This document shows, one piece after another, positions 15,948-25,336 of a stretch of DNA of 64,000 bases; positions within the stretch are counted from its first letter, which is position 1, and the number at the start of each line of letters is the position of its first letter. A program made the translations under genes and the position numbers. This stretch comes from an uncultured Collinsella sp. Lineage in GTDB: Bacteria > Actinomycetota > Coriobacteriia > Coriobacteriales > Coriobacteriaceae. The DNA lies in assembly GCA_937982065.1 (NCBI GenBank), contig CALJMO010000011.1, positions 1 through 64,000 of the forward strand. Reading direction: 5' to 3'. The notes beneath the pieces are model-generated. The model was given only the letters and a program-made list of their open reading frames with translations, ran no database searches and was not told the DNA's origin.

Positions 15948-16391
15948 TCACCTTAGCTTGTCGAGCTCTTGCAGAAACTCATCGACGTCTTTGAAATCGC
16001 GGTAGACCGAGGCAAAGCGGATGTACGCCACCTTGTCAATCTTGGCCAAGCGCTTGAGCACCATGTCACCCAACTCATGAGACGTGACGGCCGTCAGCGT
16101 GCGAGAGCGCAGTTCGACCTCGATGTCGTCGATAATCTCATTGAGCTTCTTAGTGTCGATATCACGTTTGATGGTGGCGCGCATCAAGCCGACGAGCAGC
16201 TTATTGCGATCGAACCGCTGCTTGGTTCCGTCCGACTTAATGACCTCAATTGGGTCTTCGCATCGCTCGAACGTTGTAAAGCGATAGTTACACGAGCAAC
16301 ATTCACGACGGCGCTTAATGGTGTTATTTGACTCCTGCATACGGGAATCAACGACGCGGGTATGTGCCTTGCCGCATTTGGGACAGCGCAT
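15948..16391 (-). CDS. nrdR: Ribonucleotide reductase repressor NrdR
   Basis: A 147-residue protein with an N-terminal zinc ribbon ([17 protein letters not shown], then CCSCNYRF) and an ATP-cone domain ([19 protein letters not shown]). NrdR represses ribonucleotide reductase genes according to dATP/ATP level. AGGAGGT precedes the ATG. No NrdR box was identified nearby, so its targets lie outside the window. Confidence 0.96.
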   Translation of the reverse strand: MRCPKCGKAHTRVVDSRMQESNNTIKRRRECCSCNYRFTTFERCEDPIEVIKSDGTKQRFDRNKLLVGLMRATIKRDIDTKKLNEIIDDIEVELRSRTLTAVTSHELGDMVLKRLAKIDKVAYIRFASVYRDFKDVDEFLQELDKLR

Positions 16392-16442
16392 GGTACCTCC
16401 TCTTAAACGATAACAAGGGTACCATGCGCAGCGCGATAATGA

Positions 16443-16895
16443 TTACGAACGAGCAGGAACCTTAAGATGCGCACCGGCGGCGAGCGAACCATGCTCCAGA
16501 TGATTGACGCTACGAATCATGTCGGAAGTCTCTTGCGTGGAAAGGCCTTCGATTGGATATTCCTCGGCAAGCGACCAAAGAGAATCGCCAGGCTGAACGC
16601 GAATGGTCTCGTAGGTAACATTGGAAACGGACTCGGCATACGCGGCGTGACGAGCGCTAAAGACTGACGTAGCGAGGACAAAGAAGAGCGTAAGCGCAAC
16701 GGCAACGGCGACAATCGTCGGAACCTTCAGGGCAACGCGAGCCGGCGCGACTACAGCCTGCTGATTGCGAGCAGGCTTTACGGTCAAAGGCTGAAAGCCG
16801 GAGCGGCCGCCCTGAACAACCGTAAAAGTGGGTTCTGCAGGCGTCTCGAGCTTAAGGGCGAGGTTTCCCTGGACCATATTCGTTGCGTTCATCAT
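16443..16895 (-). CDS. LysM membrane protein, probable SOS division inhibitor (YneA/DivS-like)
   Basis: A 150-residue protein: a 57-residue cytoplasmic part, one membrane segment (about residues 58-80) and an extracellular LysM domain (RVQPGDSLWSLAEEYP ... GAHLKVPA). The gene is divergent from lexA, and its promoter contains a LexA box, the same arrangement as yneA-lexA in Bacillus, where the small LysM protein blocks division during DNA damage. Sequence outside LysM is not conserved enough to prove orthology. Start could be either of two adjacent ATGs; GAGAGGAG precedes them. Confidence 0.8.
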   Translation of the reverse strand: MMNATNMVQGNLALKLETPAEPTFTVVQGGRSGFQPLTVKPARNQQAVVAPARVALKVPTIVAVAVALTLFFVLATSVFSARHAAYAESVSNVTYETIRVQPGDSLWSLAEEYPIEGLSTQETSDMIRSVNHLEHGSLAAGAHLKVPARS

Positions 16896-16963
16896 GTTCT
16901 CCTCTCGCGTGTTTTGCTGAGAACAGTTTTATCAAGCCGCGCGGACAAAAATGTCTAGCGCGA

Positions 16964-16975
16964 GAACGAATGTTC
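16964..16975. promoter_or_regulatory. LexA (SOS) box 1
   Basis: GAAC GAAT GTTC fits the Gram-positive SOS consensus GAACnnnnGTTC. It lies downstream of the -10 of the LysM gene promoter, so LexA bound here would also block that transcript. Confidence 0.75.
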
Positions 16976-16981
16976 GGTTAT

Positions 16982-17010
16982 TATTATCTTCGAACAGTTG
17001 TTCCTGTCAA
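16982..17010 (-). promoter_or_regulatory. Promoter of the LysM gene with embedded SOS box
   Basis: On the minus strand TTGACA (17005-17010) is followed 17 bp later by ATAATA (16982-16987). The spacer contains the LexA box 16991-17004, so LexA would exclude RNA polymerase. Confidence 0.78.
16991..17004. promoter_or_regulatory. LexA (SOS) box 2
   Basis: CGAACAGTTGTTCC is a near-perfect Gram-positive LexA site (CGAACnnnnGTTCG) between -35 and -10 of the LysM gene and upstream of lexA. Confidence 0.88.
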
Positions 17011-17018
17011 GCAATAAT

Positions 17019-17032
17019 CGAACATTTGTTTG
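17019..17032. promoter_or_regulatory. LexA (SOS) box 3
   Basis: CGAACATTTGTTTG differs from the consensus in one position of the right half. It ends 24 bp before the lexA ATG and probably provides lexA autoregulation. Confidence 0.78.
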
Positions 17033-17055
17033 ACATTGGCAGAGAGGATCCCCTG

Positions 17056-17700
17056 ATGGCTCGCAAAATTACCAAGCGTCAGCAGCAGATTTACGACTTC
17101 ATCAAGGAATATCAGCAGGAGAAGGGCTATCCGCCCAGTGTGCGCGAGATGGCATCGGCCGTAGGCCTCTCCTCCCCCAGCACGGTGCATGCTCATCTCT
17201 CTGCCCTGGAGGCTCGAGGACTGCTCAAGCGCGATGCCACCAAGCCTCGCGCCCTAGAGCTCTTTGATGAGGACGGATCCTCTGTCTCGATTTCCAAATC
17301 CGATGAACCCACGGCACCCCGCGGAACGGTCTCGCTGCCGCTCGTCGGTCGCGTCGCGGCTGGGATTCCCATTCTGGCCGAGCAGAATATCGAAGACACT
17401 TTTACTATCCCGACCGAAATCGCCACCGATCAGGGTTCCTTTATCCTTGAGGTGCATGGGAGCTCAATGATCAATGTCGGCATCTTCAATGGCGATTACA
17501 TCATCGTCCGTGAACAAAAGAGTGCCATGAACGGCGAAATTGTCGTGGCCATGATTGATGGTTCAGCGACCGTCAAGACGTTCTACAAGGAGCAGGGACG
17601 CGTACGCCTGCAGCCCGAGAATGACACCATGGAGCCTATCTATGCAACGAATCCCGCTATCTTGGGCAAAGTCGTCGGCTTGATGCGCCGGTTCTCGTAA
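17056..17700 (+). CDS. lexA: SOS repressor LexA
   Basis: A 214-residue repressor with N-terminal winged helix (QQQIYDFIKEYQQEKGYPPS, VGLSSPSTVHAHL) and C-terminal S24 peptidase. The self-cleavage site is AG in VGRVAAGIPI, catalytic Ser is in VHGSSMIN and Lys in SATVKTF. RecA filaments trigger autocleavage. ATG at 17056 follows AGAGAGG. LexA boxes upstream indicate autoregulation. The stop codon overlaps the ATG of the following broken gene (TAATG). Confidence 0.97.
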   Translation: MARKITKRQQQIYDFIKEYQQEKGYPPSVREMASAVGLSSPSTVHAHLSALEARGLLKRDATKPRALELFDEDGSSVSISKSDEPTAPRGTVSLPLVGRVAAGIPILAEQNIEDTFTIPTEIATDQGSFILEVHGSSMINVGIFNGDYIIVREQKSAMNGEIVVAMIDGSATVKTFYKEQGRVRLQPENDTMEPIYATNPAILGKVVGLMRRFS

Positions 17701-18404
17701 TGCAAAAACGCATCACCATCTTTGATACCGTCCGCGGGTTTACGATGATTTCAATGGCAGGTTTTCACGCTTGCTACGATCTCGCCTAACTGTACGACTG
17801 GGATATGCCCTGGTTTACCCAGACTGTCTTTCAAGACATCTGGCGCGCCAGCATCAGCTGGGTATTTTTATTTATCGCGGGTTGGATGTGCACCCTTTCG
17901 CGCAACAATATCAAACGTGCCGCCAAATACGCCTTAGCAGCACTCGTCGTCTGGTTGGCAACAACACTTGTCTCAGTAGACGATTCGGTTAATTTTGGCA
18001 TCATCTACTGCATGGCCGCATGTACCGGCATCGTGGCGTTGACCGATCCCGTCCTTAAGAAGATATCGGCGAGATGGGGCATATCCCTATGCCTTGTGTT
18101 GTTCGCCCTCACCTGGAGTATCCCCAAAACGATCTATCCTGTCGCCTACCTGGCGTGGCTGGGATTTCCGAGCTCTGGGTTTGTTTCAGGCGATTACTAC
18201 CCCATCATCCCGTCTATCTTTATGTATCTTGCAGGATACTTCGCCGCACATATAGCGCAGGGAATCGATAAGACCGTCCCTAGCTGGGCCTACGCCAATC
18301 CCGTCCCGGCGCTTGCAATCCTTGGACGTCACGCACTCCCCTTTTATCTGCTGCATCAGCCCATCATTCTGGGCATTTTGGAGCTCGTCTACTCGGTGCG
18401 ATAA
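17700..18404 (+). pseudogene. DUF1624 (HGSNAT-like) membrane protein with in-frame TAA
   Basis: Starting from an ATG that overlaps the lexA stop, the frame reads FDTVRGFTMISMAGFHACYD, typical of the N-terminus of DUF1624/heparan-alpha-glucosaminide acetyltransferase-like membrane proteins, then hits TAA at 17787-17789 after DLA. It continues in the same frame as LYDWDMPWFTQTVF and runs for about 200 more residues with six or so membrane segments and a family-like end (GRHALPFYLLHQP). One base change from a tyrosine codon would create the stop. The 3' end overlaps the convergent hflX gene by 16 bp. Restart at the ATG at 17805 would remove the first membrane segment, so function is doubtful. 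Confidence 0.78.
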
Positions 18405-19678
18405 CGCTCGAGCCGCGGTGCAATACGAGCCGGCAGCTTCGCCACAATACGAACGCCATCCTCGAGATATTCCTCGTGCAAAAGGGTTCCCTGCTCATGA
18501 ACCAGCGTGATGAGGGCGCCCTCACGATACGGGATATCAGCAGAGAGCAACACATCGGTGGCAGCCGCCTCACGAGCAATGCGGTCGACGAGATCGTCGA
18601 GTCCCTCGCCTGTCTGGGCCGAGAACAACACGGCCTCGGGATAGCGACGACGGAAACTCAATCGATCGACGCTATCGAGTAGGTCGATTTTATTGAACAC
18701 CGTAAGCGTCAAACGCTCACCGGCACCGATCTTGTCAAGAACGCGATCGACTGCCTCGAGCTGGCGCTCGTAGTCCTCGTCAGAAGCATCCACAACTTTA
18801 AGGATCAGGTCGGAACCAAGGACCTCGGACAGTGTGGACTTAAAGGCATCAACGAGACCATGCGGTAGCTTTTGAATAAAGCCAACCGTATCGGTAATGG
18901 TCATACCACGACCGCCGGGCAAGCGATACGAGCGCGTAGTCGGATCGAGCGTGGCAAACAATTTGTCCTGTGAAAGCACTGTAGACCCGGTCAGGCGATT
19001 GAGCAACGTCGACTTACCGGCATTGGTATAACCGGCTAAGGCAACGCGAAACGCCGGCGACTCGATACGACTCTTTGACTGGACATCTCGGCGCTGTTCA
19101 ACCTGCTTAAGCTCGCGACGAAGCACGGCAATCTTGTTGCGAATCAAACGTCGGTCAACCTCGAGCTGGCTTTCGCCCTGGCCAAAGCGCGAACCAATGC
19201 CACCGCGTGTCTGCTCTTTAGCAAGATGGCTCCACATACCGCGCAAGCGAGGCAACAGATACTGCAATTGGGCTAGCTGCACCTGCAGGCGGCCCTCACG
19301 GGTCTGAGCGTGCAGGCCAAAGATATCGAGAATCAACGCCGTGCGGTCGATAATCTTAACCGGTTCGCCCACGGCTTTCTCAAGATAAGACTGCTGCGAG
19401 GGCGTTAAATCGTCGTCGAAGATAACAACATCGACATCCATACGATGCACGAGCCCGCAAAGCTCCTCAACCTTACCGGAGCCGATAAACGATTTTGGAT
19501 ATGGCTTAACCAGACGCTGCGACAAACGCGCCACGCACTGGGCGCCAGCCGTATGGGCCAGGCGCTCAAGCTCGTCAAGCGAACGATCGAGCGGCCAGGC
19601 GTTATCGCGCCACTCAACTCCGACAAGAACGGCACGTTCGGGCTCAGGCGCCGTAGGGACGAGTGGAAACCGAGCCAT
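18389..19678 (-). CDS. hflX: Ribosome-associated GTPase HflX
   Basis: A 429-residue GTPase of the HflX family, which rescues or splits stalled 70S ribosomes under stress. The N-terminal HflX domain has FDDDLTPSQQSYLEKAVG and a coiled-coil RRLIRNKIAVLRRELKQVE; the G domain has GYTNAGKST (G1), DTVGFIQKLPHGLVDAF (G3) and FNKIDLLD (G4). Its ATG overlaps the miaA stop codon (TAATG). The miaA-hflX order is widely conserved. Confidence 0.95.
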   Translation of the reverse strand: MARFPLVPTAPEPERAVLVGVEWRDNAWPLDRSLDELERLAHTAGAQCVARLSQRLVKPYPKSFIGSGKVEELCGLVHRMDVDVVIFDDDLTPSQQSYLEKAVGEPVKIIDRTALILDIFGLHAQTREGRLQVQLAQLQYLLPRLRGMWSHLAKEQTRGGIGSRFGQGESQLEVDRRLIRNKIAVLRRELKQVEQRRDVQSKSRIESPAFRVALAGYTNAGKSTLLNRLTGSTVLSQDKLFATLDPTTRSYRLPGGRGMTITDTVGFIQKLPHGLVDAFKSTLSEVLGSDLILKVVDASDEDYERQLEAVDRVLDKIGAGERLTLTVFNKIDLLDSVDRLSFRRRYPEAVLFSAQTGEGLDDLVDRIAREAAATDVLLSADIPYREGALITLVHEQGTLLHEEYLEDGVRIVAKLPARIAPRLERYRTE

Positions 19679-20616
19679 TAGGCCGCCTCAATACGATGAA
19701 GGATATCCTCAACGACCTCATCGATCGTAAACTCATCCATATCGAACCACACGATGCGGTCATCGCGTTTAAACCACGAAAGCTGACGCTTGGCATAGCG
19801 GCGCGAGCGCATCTTGATGAGTTCGCGAGCCTCATCCATAGACATCACGCCGTCAAAGGCATCGATAATCTCTTTATAGCCAATCGCTTGCATCGAAGTC
19901 AGGGCATCTCCCAGCCCCTGGTCCATAAGACCACGAACCTCATCAACAAGACCCTGCTCAAACATCAGATCGACGCGAAGGTTAATGCGCTCGTAAAGCG
20001 CCTCGCGATTACGCATCAATCCAAACCACAGAGCGTGATAATGCTCGCGCGGAACACTGAACTGCGACTTTTGCTGCGCGTAGGACACACCATCATCGTG
20101 CATTTCGAGCGCGCGAATCACGCGGCGAACATTATGGGGGTGGATGACCGCAGCGGACTCGGGGTCACGCTCGGCAAGCAGCGCATGCAGCGCTTCCTTG
20201 CCAATGCGTTCGGCAAGCTCCTGATAGCCCGCGCGGCGATCGTCCTCAAGCTCGCCCGAGGGAAAATCCATCTCATCCAGGGCGGCCTTGAGATACAAGC
20301 CTGTACCCCCGCAAAACACCGGTAGGCGGCCCTCGCCCAGCAAGCGCTCAACATGCACACGAGCGTCTGCCTGATACAGCGCTGCAGAATATGCAACACC
20401 GGGTTCAACAATATCGACCAGGCGCAGGGGCACACAACATTCCTCAGGCGCCATCTTTGCCGTGCCGATATCCATACCTCGATAGATTTGCATCGCATCA
20501 CACGACAGCACTTCGGACGAAAGGCGAGCCGCCAAACGATCTGCGACATCACTTTTACCAACCGCCGTCGGACCGACAATCGCAACGGCGGAAAGACCTG
20601 CCCCGGGAGAAATCAT
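19678..20616 (-). CDS. miaA: tRNA dimethylallyltransferase
   Basis: A 312-residue enzyme that adds a dimethylallyl group to A37 of tRNAs reading UNN codons. P-loop GPTAVGKSD, SCDAMQIYRGMDIGTAK and GGTGLYLKA motifs are intact. The start at 20616 overlaps the miaB stop (TAATG); a longer frame to 20655 is inside miaB and unlikely. MiaB, encoded just upstream, carries out the next step (2-methylthiolation) on the same base. Confidence 0.96.
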   Translation of the reverse strand: MISPGAGLSAVAIVGPTAVGKSDVADRLAARLSSEVLSCDAMQIYRGMDIGTAKMAPEECCVPLRLVDIVEPGVAYSAALYQADARVHVERLLGEGRLPVFCGGTGLYLKAALDEMDFPSGELEDDRRAGYQELAERIGKEALHALLAERDPESAAVIHPHNVRRVIRALEMHDDGVSYAQQKSQFSVPREHYHALWFGLMRNREALYERINLRVDLMFEQGLVDEVRGLMDQGLGDALTSMQAIGYKEIIDAFDGVMSMDEARELIKMRSRRYAKRQLSWFKRDDRIVWFDMDEFTIDEVVEDILHRIEAA

Positions 20617-21986
20617 TAGCGCGGCTCGCCCACAACGGATCCGGACAGATACCACGTCTTGGCAACGTCAACGTCAACATCGACAATCTTGCCAATCAGC
20701 TGATCGATGCTGTAGCCCGCGGGAATCGGTGCATGAACGGTCTGATTCTTAGGACTCTTGCCCAGCAGCACCGCGTCATTCTTTTTGCTCGTACCCTCAA
20801 TAAGCGCCGGCACAACGGTATGGAGCTCACCTTGGTTATACTCGTGCGCCGTGGTCTCGATAACCTTCACCAGACGGTTGAATCGCTCAAGAATCACCTC
20901 ATGCGGCGTGGGATCGTCAATCTCGGCTGCCGGAGTACCGGCGCGCTTGGAATAGATAAACGTATAGGCCTGAGCGTAACGGACCGTCTCGGCGAGCGAG
21001 AGCGTCTGCTCAAAGTCTTCCTCGGTCTCGCCGGGGAAGCCCACGATGATATCGGTCGAAAGCGCGATATTGGGCATGCGATTGCGGATGCGATCGACGA
21101 GCCCCAGATAATCCTCGCGCGTATAGCGACGATTCATCTCTTTAAGGATGCGCGTCGAGCCCGACTGAACTGCCAGGTGTAGCTGCGGCATGACGGCAGG
21201 CGTCTCGGCCATAGCGTCGATAGTCTCGGGCAGCAGGTCTTTGGGGTGCGAGGAAGTAAAGAAGATGCGCTCCACACCCGTATCGCCCACGGCACGCAAC
21301 AGGTCGGCAAAGCGCGGCTTGCCAAACAGATCGCGACCATAGGAGTTGACGTTTTGACCCAGCAGCGTGATCTCGCGCACGCCCTGGCGTACCAGACCGG
21401 TCACCTCGTCGACAATCTCATCGAAAGGACGGCTTTTTTCGCGACCGCGCACATACGGCACGATGCAATAGGTGCAGAAGTTATTACAGCCCGTCATAAT
21501 GGGAACCCAGGCGTGATACTGCGTCTCACGATGCCACGGCATGCTCATCGCATCCGTGTCCTCGTGCTCATTGGTGCGAATATGGCGCTTGCCGTCCAAG
21601 AATGCCTCGGCAATGAGCTCGGCCATATGCGCGATGGAATGCGTGCCAAAGATAACATTGACGTTATCGACATTGGTGAGCAGACCCTCGCCGTCACGCT
21701 GCGCGATGCAGCCGCCCACGGCGACCACGCGCTTACCCGAGGGCGAAGGCGGGAGGCTCTTACAAGAGTTGCACTGACCGTACAGACGGGTGTCAGCGGC
21801 CTCACGAACGCAGCACGTCATGAACACGACAATGTCAGCATGCTCCGGATCGAGCGCCATGAGGCAGCCATATGAGTCGAGCAGACCACTCACGCGCTCG
21901 GAGTCGTGCTGATTCATCTGGCAGCCAAAGGTGCGGATAAAGTAGGTTTTACCGGCAAGAATATCGCGTACGGAACCCTGGTCCAT
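20616..21986 (-). CDS. miaB: tRNA-2-methylthio-N6-dimethylallyladenosine synthase
   Basis: A 456-residue radical-SAM methylthiotransferase. The N-terminal UPF0004 domain begins YFIRTFGCQMNQHDSERV with cluster-binding cysteines; the radical-SAM core has CNNFCTYCIVPYVRGRE; a C-terminal TRAM domain follows. Start 21986 has AGGACTT upstream; a longer frame is not conserved. First gene of the miaB-miaA-hflX unit. Two paralogues, rimO and mtaB, are in the same window. Confidence 0.95.
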   Translation of the reverse strand: MDQGSVRDILAGKTYFIRTFGCQMNQHDSERVSGLLDSYGCLMALDPEHADIVVFMTCCVREAADTRLYGQCNSCKSLPPSPSGKRVVAVGGCIAQRDGEGLLTNVDNVNVIFGTHSIAHMAELIAEAFLDGKRHIRTNEHEDTDAMSMPWHRETQYHAWVPIMTGCNNFCTYCIVPYVRGREKSRPFDEIVDEVTGLVRQGVREITLLGQNVNSYGRDLFGKPRFADLLRAVGDTGVERIFFTSSHPKDLLPETIDAMAETPAVMPQLHLAVQSGSTRILKEMNRRYTREDYLGLVDRIRNRMPNIALSTDIIVGFPGETEEDFEQTLSLAETVRYAQAYTFIYSKRAGTPAAEIDDPTPHEVILERFNRLVKVIETTAHEYNQGELHTVVPALIEGTSKKNDAVLLGKSPKNQTVHAPIPAGYSIDQLIGKIVDVDVDVAKTWYLSGSVVGEPR

Positions 21987-22049
21987 GTGTATAAGTCCTA
22001 ACGAGGTGGAATAAGCGGGATCAAAGAGGGCGGGCAAAGAGCAAACACG

Positions 22050-22367
22050 CTATGCCACTGGCTTAACGTCGTCCATCACAACGTTATCCATGGCAGCTCG
22101 ATTAATCTGATGAACGTAAATAGAAAGACGGATGGCCGTGCGCGACTCCCCGTTGATGAGGATGTCGGAGAACACCGGCGCGCAGGAAATATCAAACCCG
22201 GTCGGAATCAAAAAGCCTCGTGCAATGGCCACAGCCTTAATGGCCTGGTTGACGGCGCCCGCGCCAACACACTGAATATTGACGGGAACACCATCTTTGA
22301 CCATGCCGGCAATGGCGCCGGCAACGGACGCGGGCGATGATTTGCTTGATACCTTCAGGCAATCCAT
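22050..22367 (-). CDS. spoVS: SpoVS-family Alba-like protein
   Basis: A 105-residue protein whose first 85 residues match SpoVS closely: LKVSSKSSPASVAGAIAGMV, VGAGAVNQAIKAVAIARGFL and ESRTAIRLSIYV. SpoVS has an Alba-like fold and may bind nucleic acid. It influences sporulation and division in Bacillus, yet is widespread in non-spore-formers. It has a 20-residue C-terminal extension with acidic residues. CAGGAG precedes the ATG at 22367. The location below rny and the GHKL ATPase gene hints at an RNA or DNA related role. Confidence 0.9.
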   Translation of the reverse strand: MDCLKVSSKSSPASVAGAIAGMVKDGVPVNIQCVGAGAVNQAIKAVAIARGFLIPTGFDISCAPVFSDILINGESRTAIRLSIYVHQINRAAMDNVVMDDVKPVA

Positions 22368-22441
22368 GAAGAAACTCCTGCGTTTAAAAGTACGTTTTAA
22401 CTGCAATAACTGTATCGTACCGAACGGACTCGGTAAAGATG

Positions 22442-23527
22442 CTATTCCTCTTTGGCAAGGTCGAACGTCACGGTAATACGATCACGCGAAACACGAATCT
22501 TGGGGTCGCCGCAAAGGTTGAGATAGTACCGCGATGCAAGATCGTTAAAGTCGCGCTCGACGGCTCGCGAGAACTGCGCCATGTCGTCCTTGGCGATACG
22601 CAACCCGCGACGATCTTTGGCGAGATCGACCGGAGCAGACGCATGTGAGGACGAATCGCGCTCGCGTAGCAGGCGTGCGGTCACACCGCGAACGGGCTTA
22701 ATCTGGCCCGCCAAGATACGATGCGCCGTACGCTCGGACATCTCAAGGCCCAAACCCGAACAGATACGGATAAAGTCTTCCGCATCCGAAGCAAGACCCA
22801 GACGATCGACCACGGGAAGCTCGGCTTCGTCGTCGATAAACAAAAGACGTGAAGCATCGAGACGGCTGGAGGCCTGCGCATGCAGCGTCGCGGCAATCTC
22901 GGACGGAGACCCCAGATAGACATCACAGGCGCGCAGCTCCTCGAGGGCAAACTCGCAGGCGGCGCGAATGATGTTGTGAGGGCCACGGGCGCAGACATAG
23001 TGACCGTCCTCGTCCTTCACGGCCTGAGGCCAGCTGGACTGATCGGCGCGCTCGCCAAGGCGGTCGGTAGCGACGCTCACCTTAAAGACCGAGCCAAGAT
23101 CAACATCCGACGCGACAACGCGCGCCTCGTCGGTGTTCTGCTTAATCGAGAACAAAGCCATGCCTCGACCGTGAACGCCCCAACGATCCATCTTCATGCT
23201 CTCAAGCTTGGAAGTAACGCGGGCATCGAAGATGCGCTCCTGCATATCCTGCGGCACACCCGAGCCGTTATCCAGAAAGACGAGCGTACGGACGCCATCT
23301 TCCTTGGTCGTGGCGAGATAGACCTTGTCGGCGCCGGCATCACGAGCGTTGCGCAGCATTTCGATGACAATATCCTCGACATGCTGGATGTCGTGCTTTG
23401 CCTGGCGCCGTTCGGCCTCCGAAACGCGGAGGCGGACATACCCCTCGCCAAGGTTCTCCTCGACGCGAAGGTTGCCCTCCCCCGACATCGACGCGATAAA
23501 TGAGATGAGCTCGTTCGCGTCGTTCAT
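22442..23527 (-). CDS. GHKL-type ATP-binding protein of unknown function
   Basis: A 361-residue protein with an N-terminal Bergerat (GHKL) ATPase fold: N-box IVIEMLRNARDAGADKVYL, G1 FLDNGSGVP and G2 WGVHGRGMALFSI, as in Hsp90/MutL/histidine kinases, but no HSP90 middle domain or phospho-acceptor region. The rest has no motif I recognise. It starts one base after the rny stop codon, so it is co-transcribed with RNase Y, and spoVS follows. A role in RNA metabolism is possible by context only. Confidence 0.75.
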   Translation of the reverse strand: MNDANELISFIASMSGEGNLRVEENLGEGYVRLRVSEAERRQAKHDIQHVEDIVIEMLRNARDAGADKVYLATTKEDGVRTLVFLDNGSGVPQDMQERIFDARVTSKLESMKMDRWGVHGRGMALFSIKQNTDEARVVASDVDLGSVFKVSVATDRLGERADQSSWPQAVKDEDGHYVCARGPHNIIRAACEFALEELRACDVYLGSPSEIAATLHAQASSRLDASRLLFIDDEAELPVVDRLGLASDAEDFIRICSGLGLEMSERTAHRILAGQIKPVRGVTARLLRERDSSSHASAPVDLAKDRRGLRIAKDDMAQFSRAVERDFNDLASRYYLNLCGDPKIRVSRDRITVTFDLAKEE

Positions 23528-23528
23528 G

Positions 23529-25079
23529 TTATTTAGCGATATCGACAGCGCGGCTCTCGCGAATCACGACGACGCGCACCTGACCGGGATACTCCATCTC
23601 TTCCTCGATCTGATGGGCGATGTCATGAGCCAAGACCGTGGACTGAGCATCGGAGATCTTGTCCGGCTGAACCATGACGTGGACCTCGCGACCAGCCTGC
23701 ATGGCATAGGTACGCTCGACGCCGTCATGGGAGTTGGCAATCTCCTCGAGCTTCTCAAGGCGCTTGATGTAGTTCTCGGCCGATTCGCGACGGGCACCGG
23801 GGCGAGAGGCAGAAACGGCATCGGCAGCCTGGACCAGAACATCGAGCACCGTGTTGGGGTCGACGTCGGCGTGGTGAGCCTCGATAGCGTGAACGATAAC
23901 GGGCTTCTCGCCATAGCGACGGGCTAGCTCGGCGCCGATAACGGCATGCGGACCCTCGACGTCATGGTCGATAGCCTTGCCAAGATCGTGAAGCAGGCCA
24001 GCACGTTTGGCGGTCACAACGTCCAGGCCAAGCTCGGAAGCCATCACGCCGCACAGGTCGGAAACCTCGAGGGAATGCTGGAGCACGTTCTGACCAAACG
24101 AGGTGCGGTAGCGCAGAGCACCAAGGGTCTTAACAATCTCGGGGTGCAGATCGTGGATACCGGTATCGAAGGCAGCCTGTTCGCCAGCCTCGCGCACGCG
24201 CTGTTGAACCAAGTCGGCGGCCTTGTGATACATCTCCTCGATGCGGGCAGGATGAATGCGGCCGTCCGCAATAAGGTTCTCGAGGGCGACGCGGGCGGTC
24301 TCGCGACGGACCGGATCGAAGCTCGAAAGCACGACGGTCTCGGGCGTATCGTCGATCACGAGGTTGACGCCGGAAACCTGCTCGAAGGTGCGGATATTGC
24401 GACCCTCACGGCCGATGATGCGACCCTTCAGGTCGTCAGACGGAATATGCACGGAGGTAACGGTGACCTCGGCGGTGTGATCGGCGGCACAGCGCTGAAT
24501 CGCCAGAGACAAGATCTCCTGGGCGGTCTTATGGCACTCGGCGCGAACCTGCTGCTCGGACTCACGGATGATCGTAGCGGCCTCGTGGGTAACCTCACCA
24601 CGAACCTTGTCGAGAAGCTCCTTGTGAGCATCCTCGCGGGTCAGGTCGGCGATGCGCTCGAGCTCCGAGGTCTGCTTGGCGCAAAGCTCCTCAAGCTCAC
24701 GGGAGCGTTTCTCGACCTGGCCAGCCTGGCTGGACAGCTGATGTTCACGCTTGTCGAGGGCATCGTTGCGGCGATCGAGGGACTCCTCGCGCTGCATCAC
24801 ACGGTTCTCGAGCGTACGAATCTCGCTCTTACGCTGCTTGTCCTCGGCCTCGGCAGCCTGCTTATTCTTGATGATCTCTTCCTTTGCCTCAAGCAGAGCC
24901 TCTTTTTTGAGGGTCTCGGCCTGACGCTTTGCATCACCGATTAGGGACTCAGCCTGTGCGTGAGCCGACTGGATCTTTTCGTCGGCCTCGTGAAGACTAC
25001 CCTGCTTGGCGGTGCGCATGTAGGCAATGGCGGCGATGGCACCCAAAACGATGCCAACGAGCGCTGCGATGATAGGCAT
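23529..25079 (-). CDS. rny: Ribonuclease Y
   Basis: A 516-residue membrane-anchored endoribonuclease that starts mRNA decay. One N-terminal membrane segment, a long coiled coil (about residues 30-200), a KH domain ([15 protein letters not shown]) and an HD domain ([12 protein letters not shown]) are all present. ATG at 25079 has AAGGAG at good spacing, whereas the in-frame GTG at 25085 would abut the Shine-Dalgarno sequence. Together with rnj and pnp in this window it gives a Gram-positive type degradation machinery. Confidence 0.96.
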   Translation of the reverse strand: MPIIAALVGIVLGAIAAIAYMRTAKQGSLHEADEKIQSAHAQAESLIGDAKRQAETLKKEALLEAKEEIIKNKQAAEAEDKQRKSEIRTLENRVMQREESLDRRNDALDKREHQLSSQAGQVEKRSRELEELCAKQTSELERIADLTREDAHKELLDKVRGEVTHEAATIIRESEQQVRAECHKTAQEILSLAIQRCAADHTAEVTVTSVHIPSDDLKGRIIGREGRNIRTFEQVSGVNLVIDDTPETVVLSSFDPVRRETARVALENLIADGRIHPARIEEMYHKAADLVQQRVREAGEQAAFDTGIHDLHPEIVKTLGALRYRTSFGQNVLQHSLEVSDLCGVMASELGLDVVTAKRAGLLHDLGKAIDHDVEGPHAVIGAELARRYGEKPVIVHAIEAHHADVDPNTVLDVLVQAADAVSASRPGARRESAENYIKRLEKLEEIANSHDGVERTYAMQAGREVHVMVQPDKISDAQSTVLAHDIAHQIEEEMEYPGQVRVVVIRESRAVDIAK

Positions 25080-25114
25080 GCTCACTCCTTTTTATGGATT
25101 CGTTACACAACAAA

Positions 25115-25140
25115 GCGAACCGTCCTTACGAACGGCTCGC
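25115..25140 (-). terminator. Probable terminator of the recA-recX unit
   Basis: GCGAACCGT (25115-25123) pairs with ACGGCTCGC (25132-25140), one G-T wobble. On the minus strand it is followed by TTTGTTGTG. It lies about 200 bp past the recX stop and just before the rny start. The 25141-25336 gap holds no gene that I can see. Confidence 0.6.
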
Positions 25141-25336
25141 GACATTTGAGTAATATGGGCGCAGCTTATGCGGGTCGGATACAGATAAACATATAAACAA
25201 ACTCATCAAAGATGAGCACATATCACAAAGCAAATGACAGTGTTTATCGTACGTTGAACCGCAACAACTGTCAAATAAATGGACCCAGCAAGGCATCTAA
25301 AACGCGGTGAACGGCAGGAACACAAAACGCATGTGT

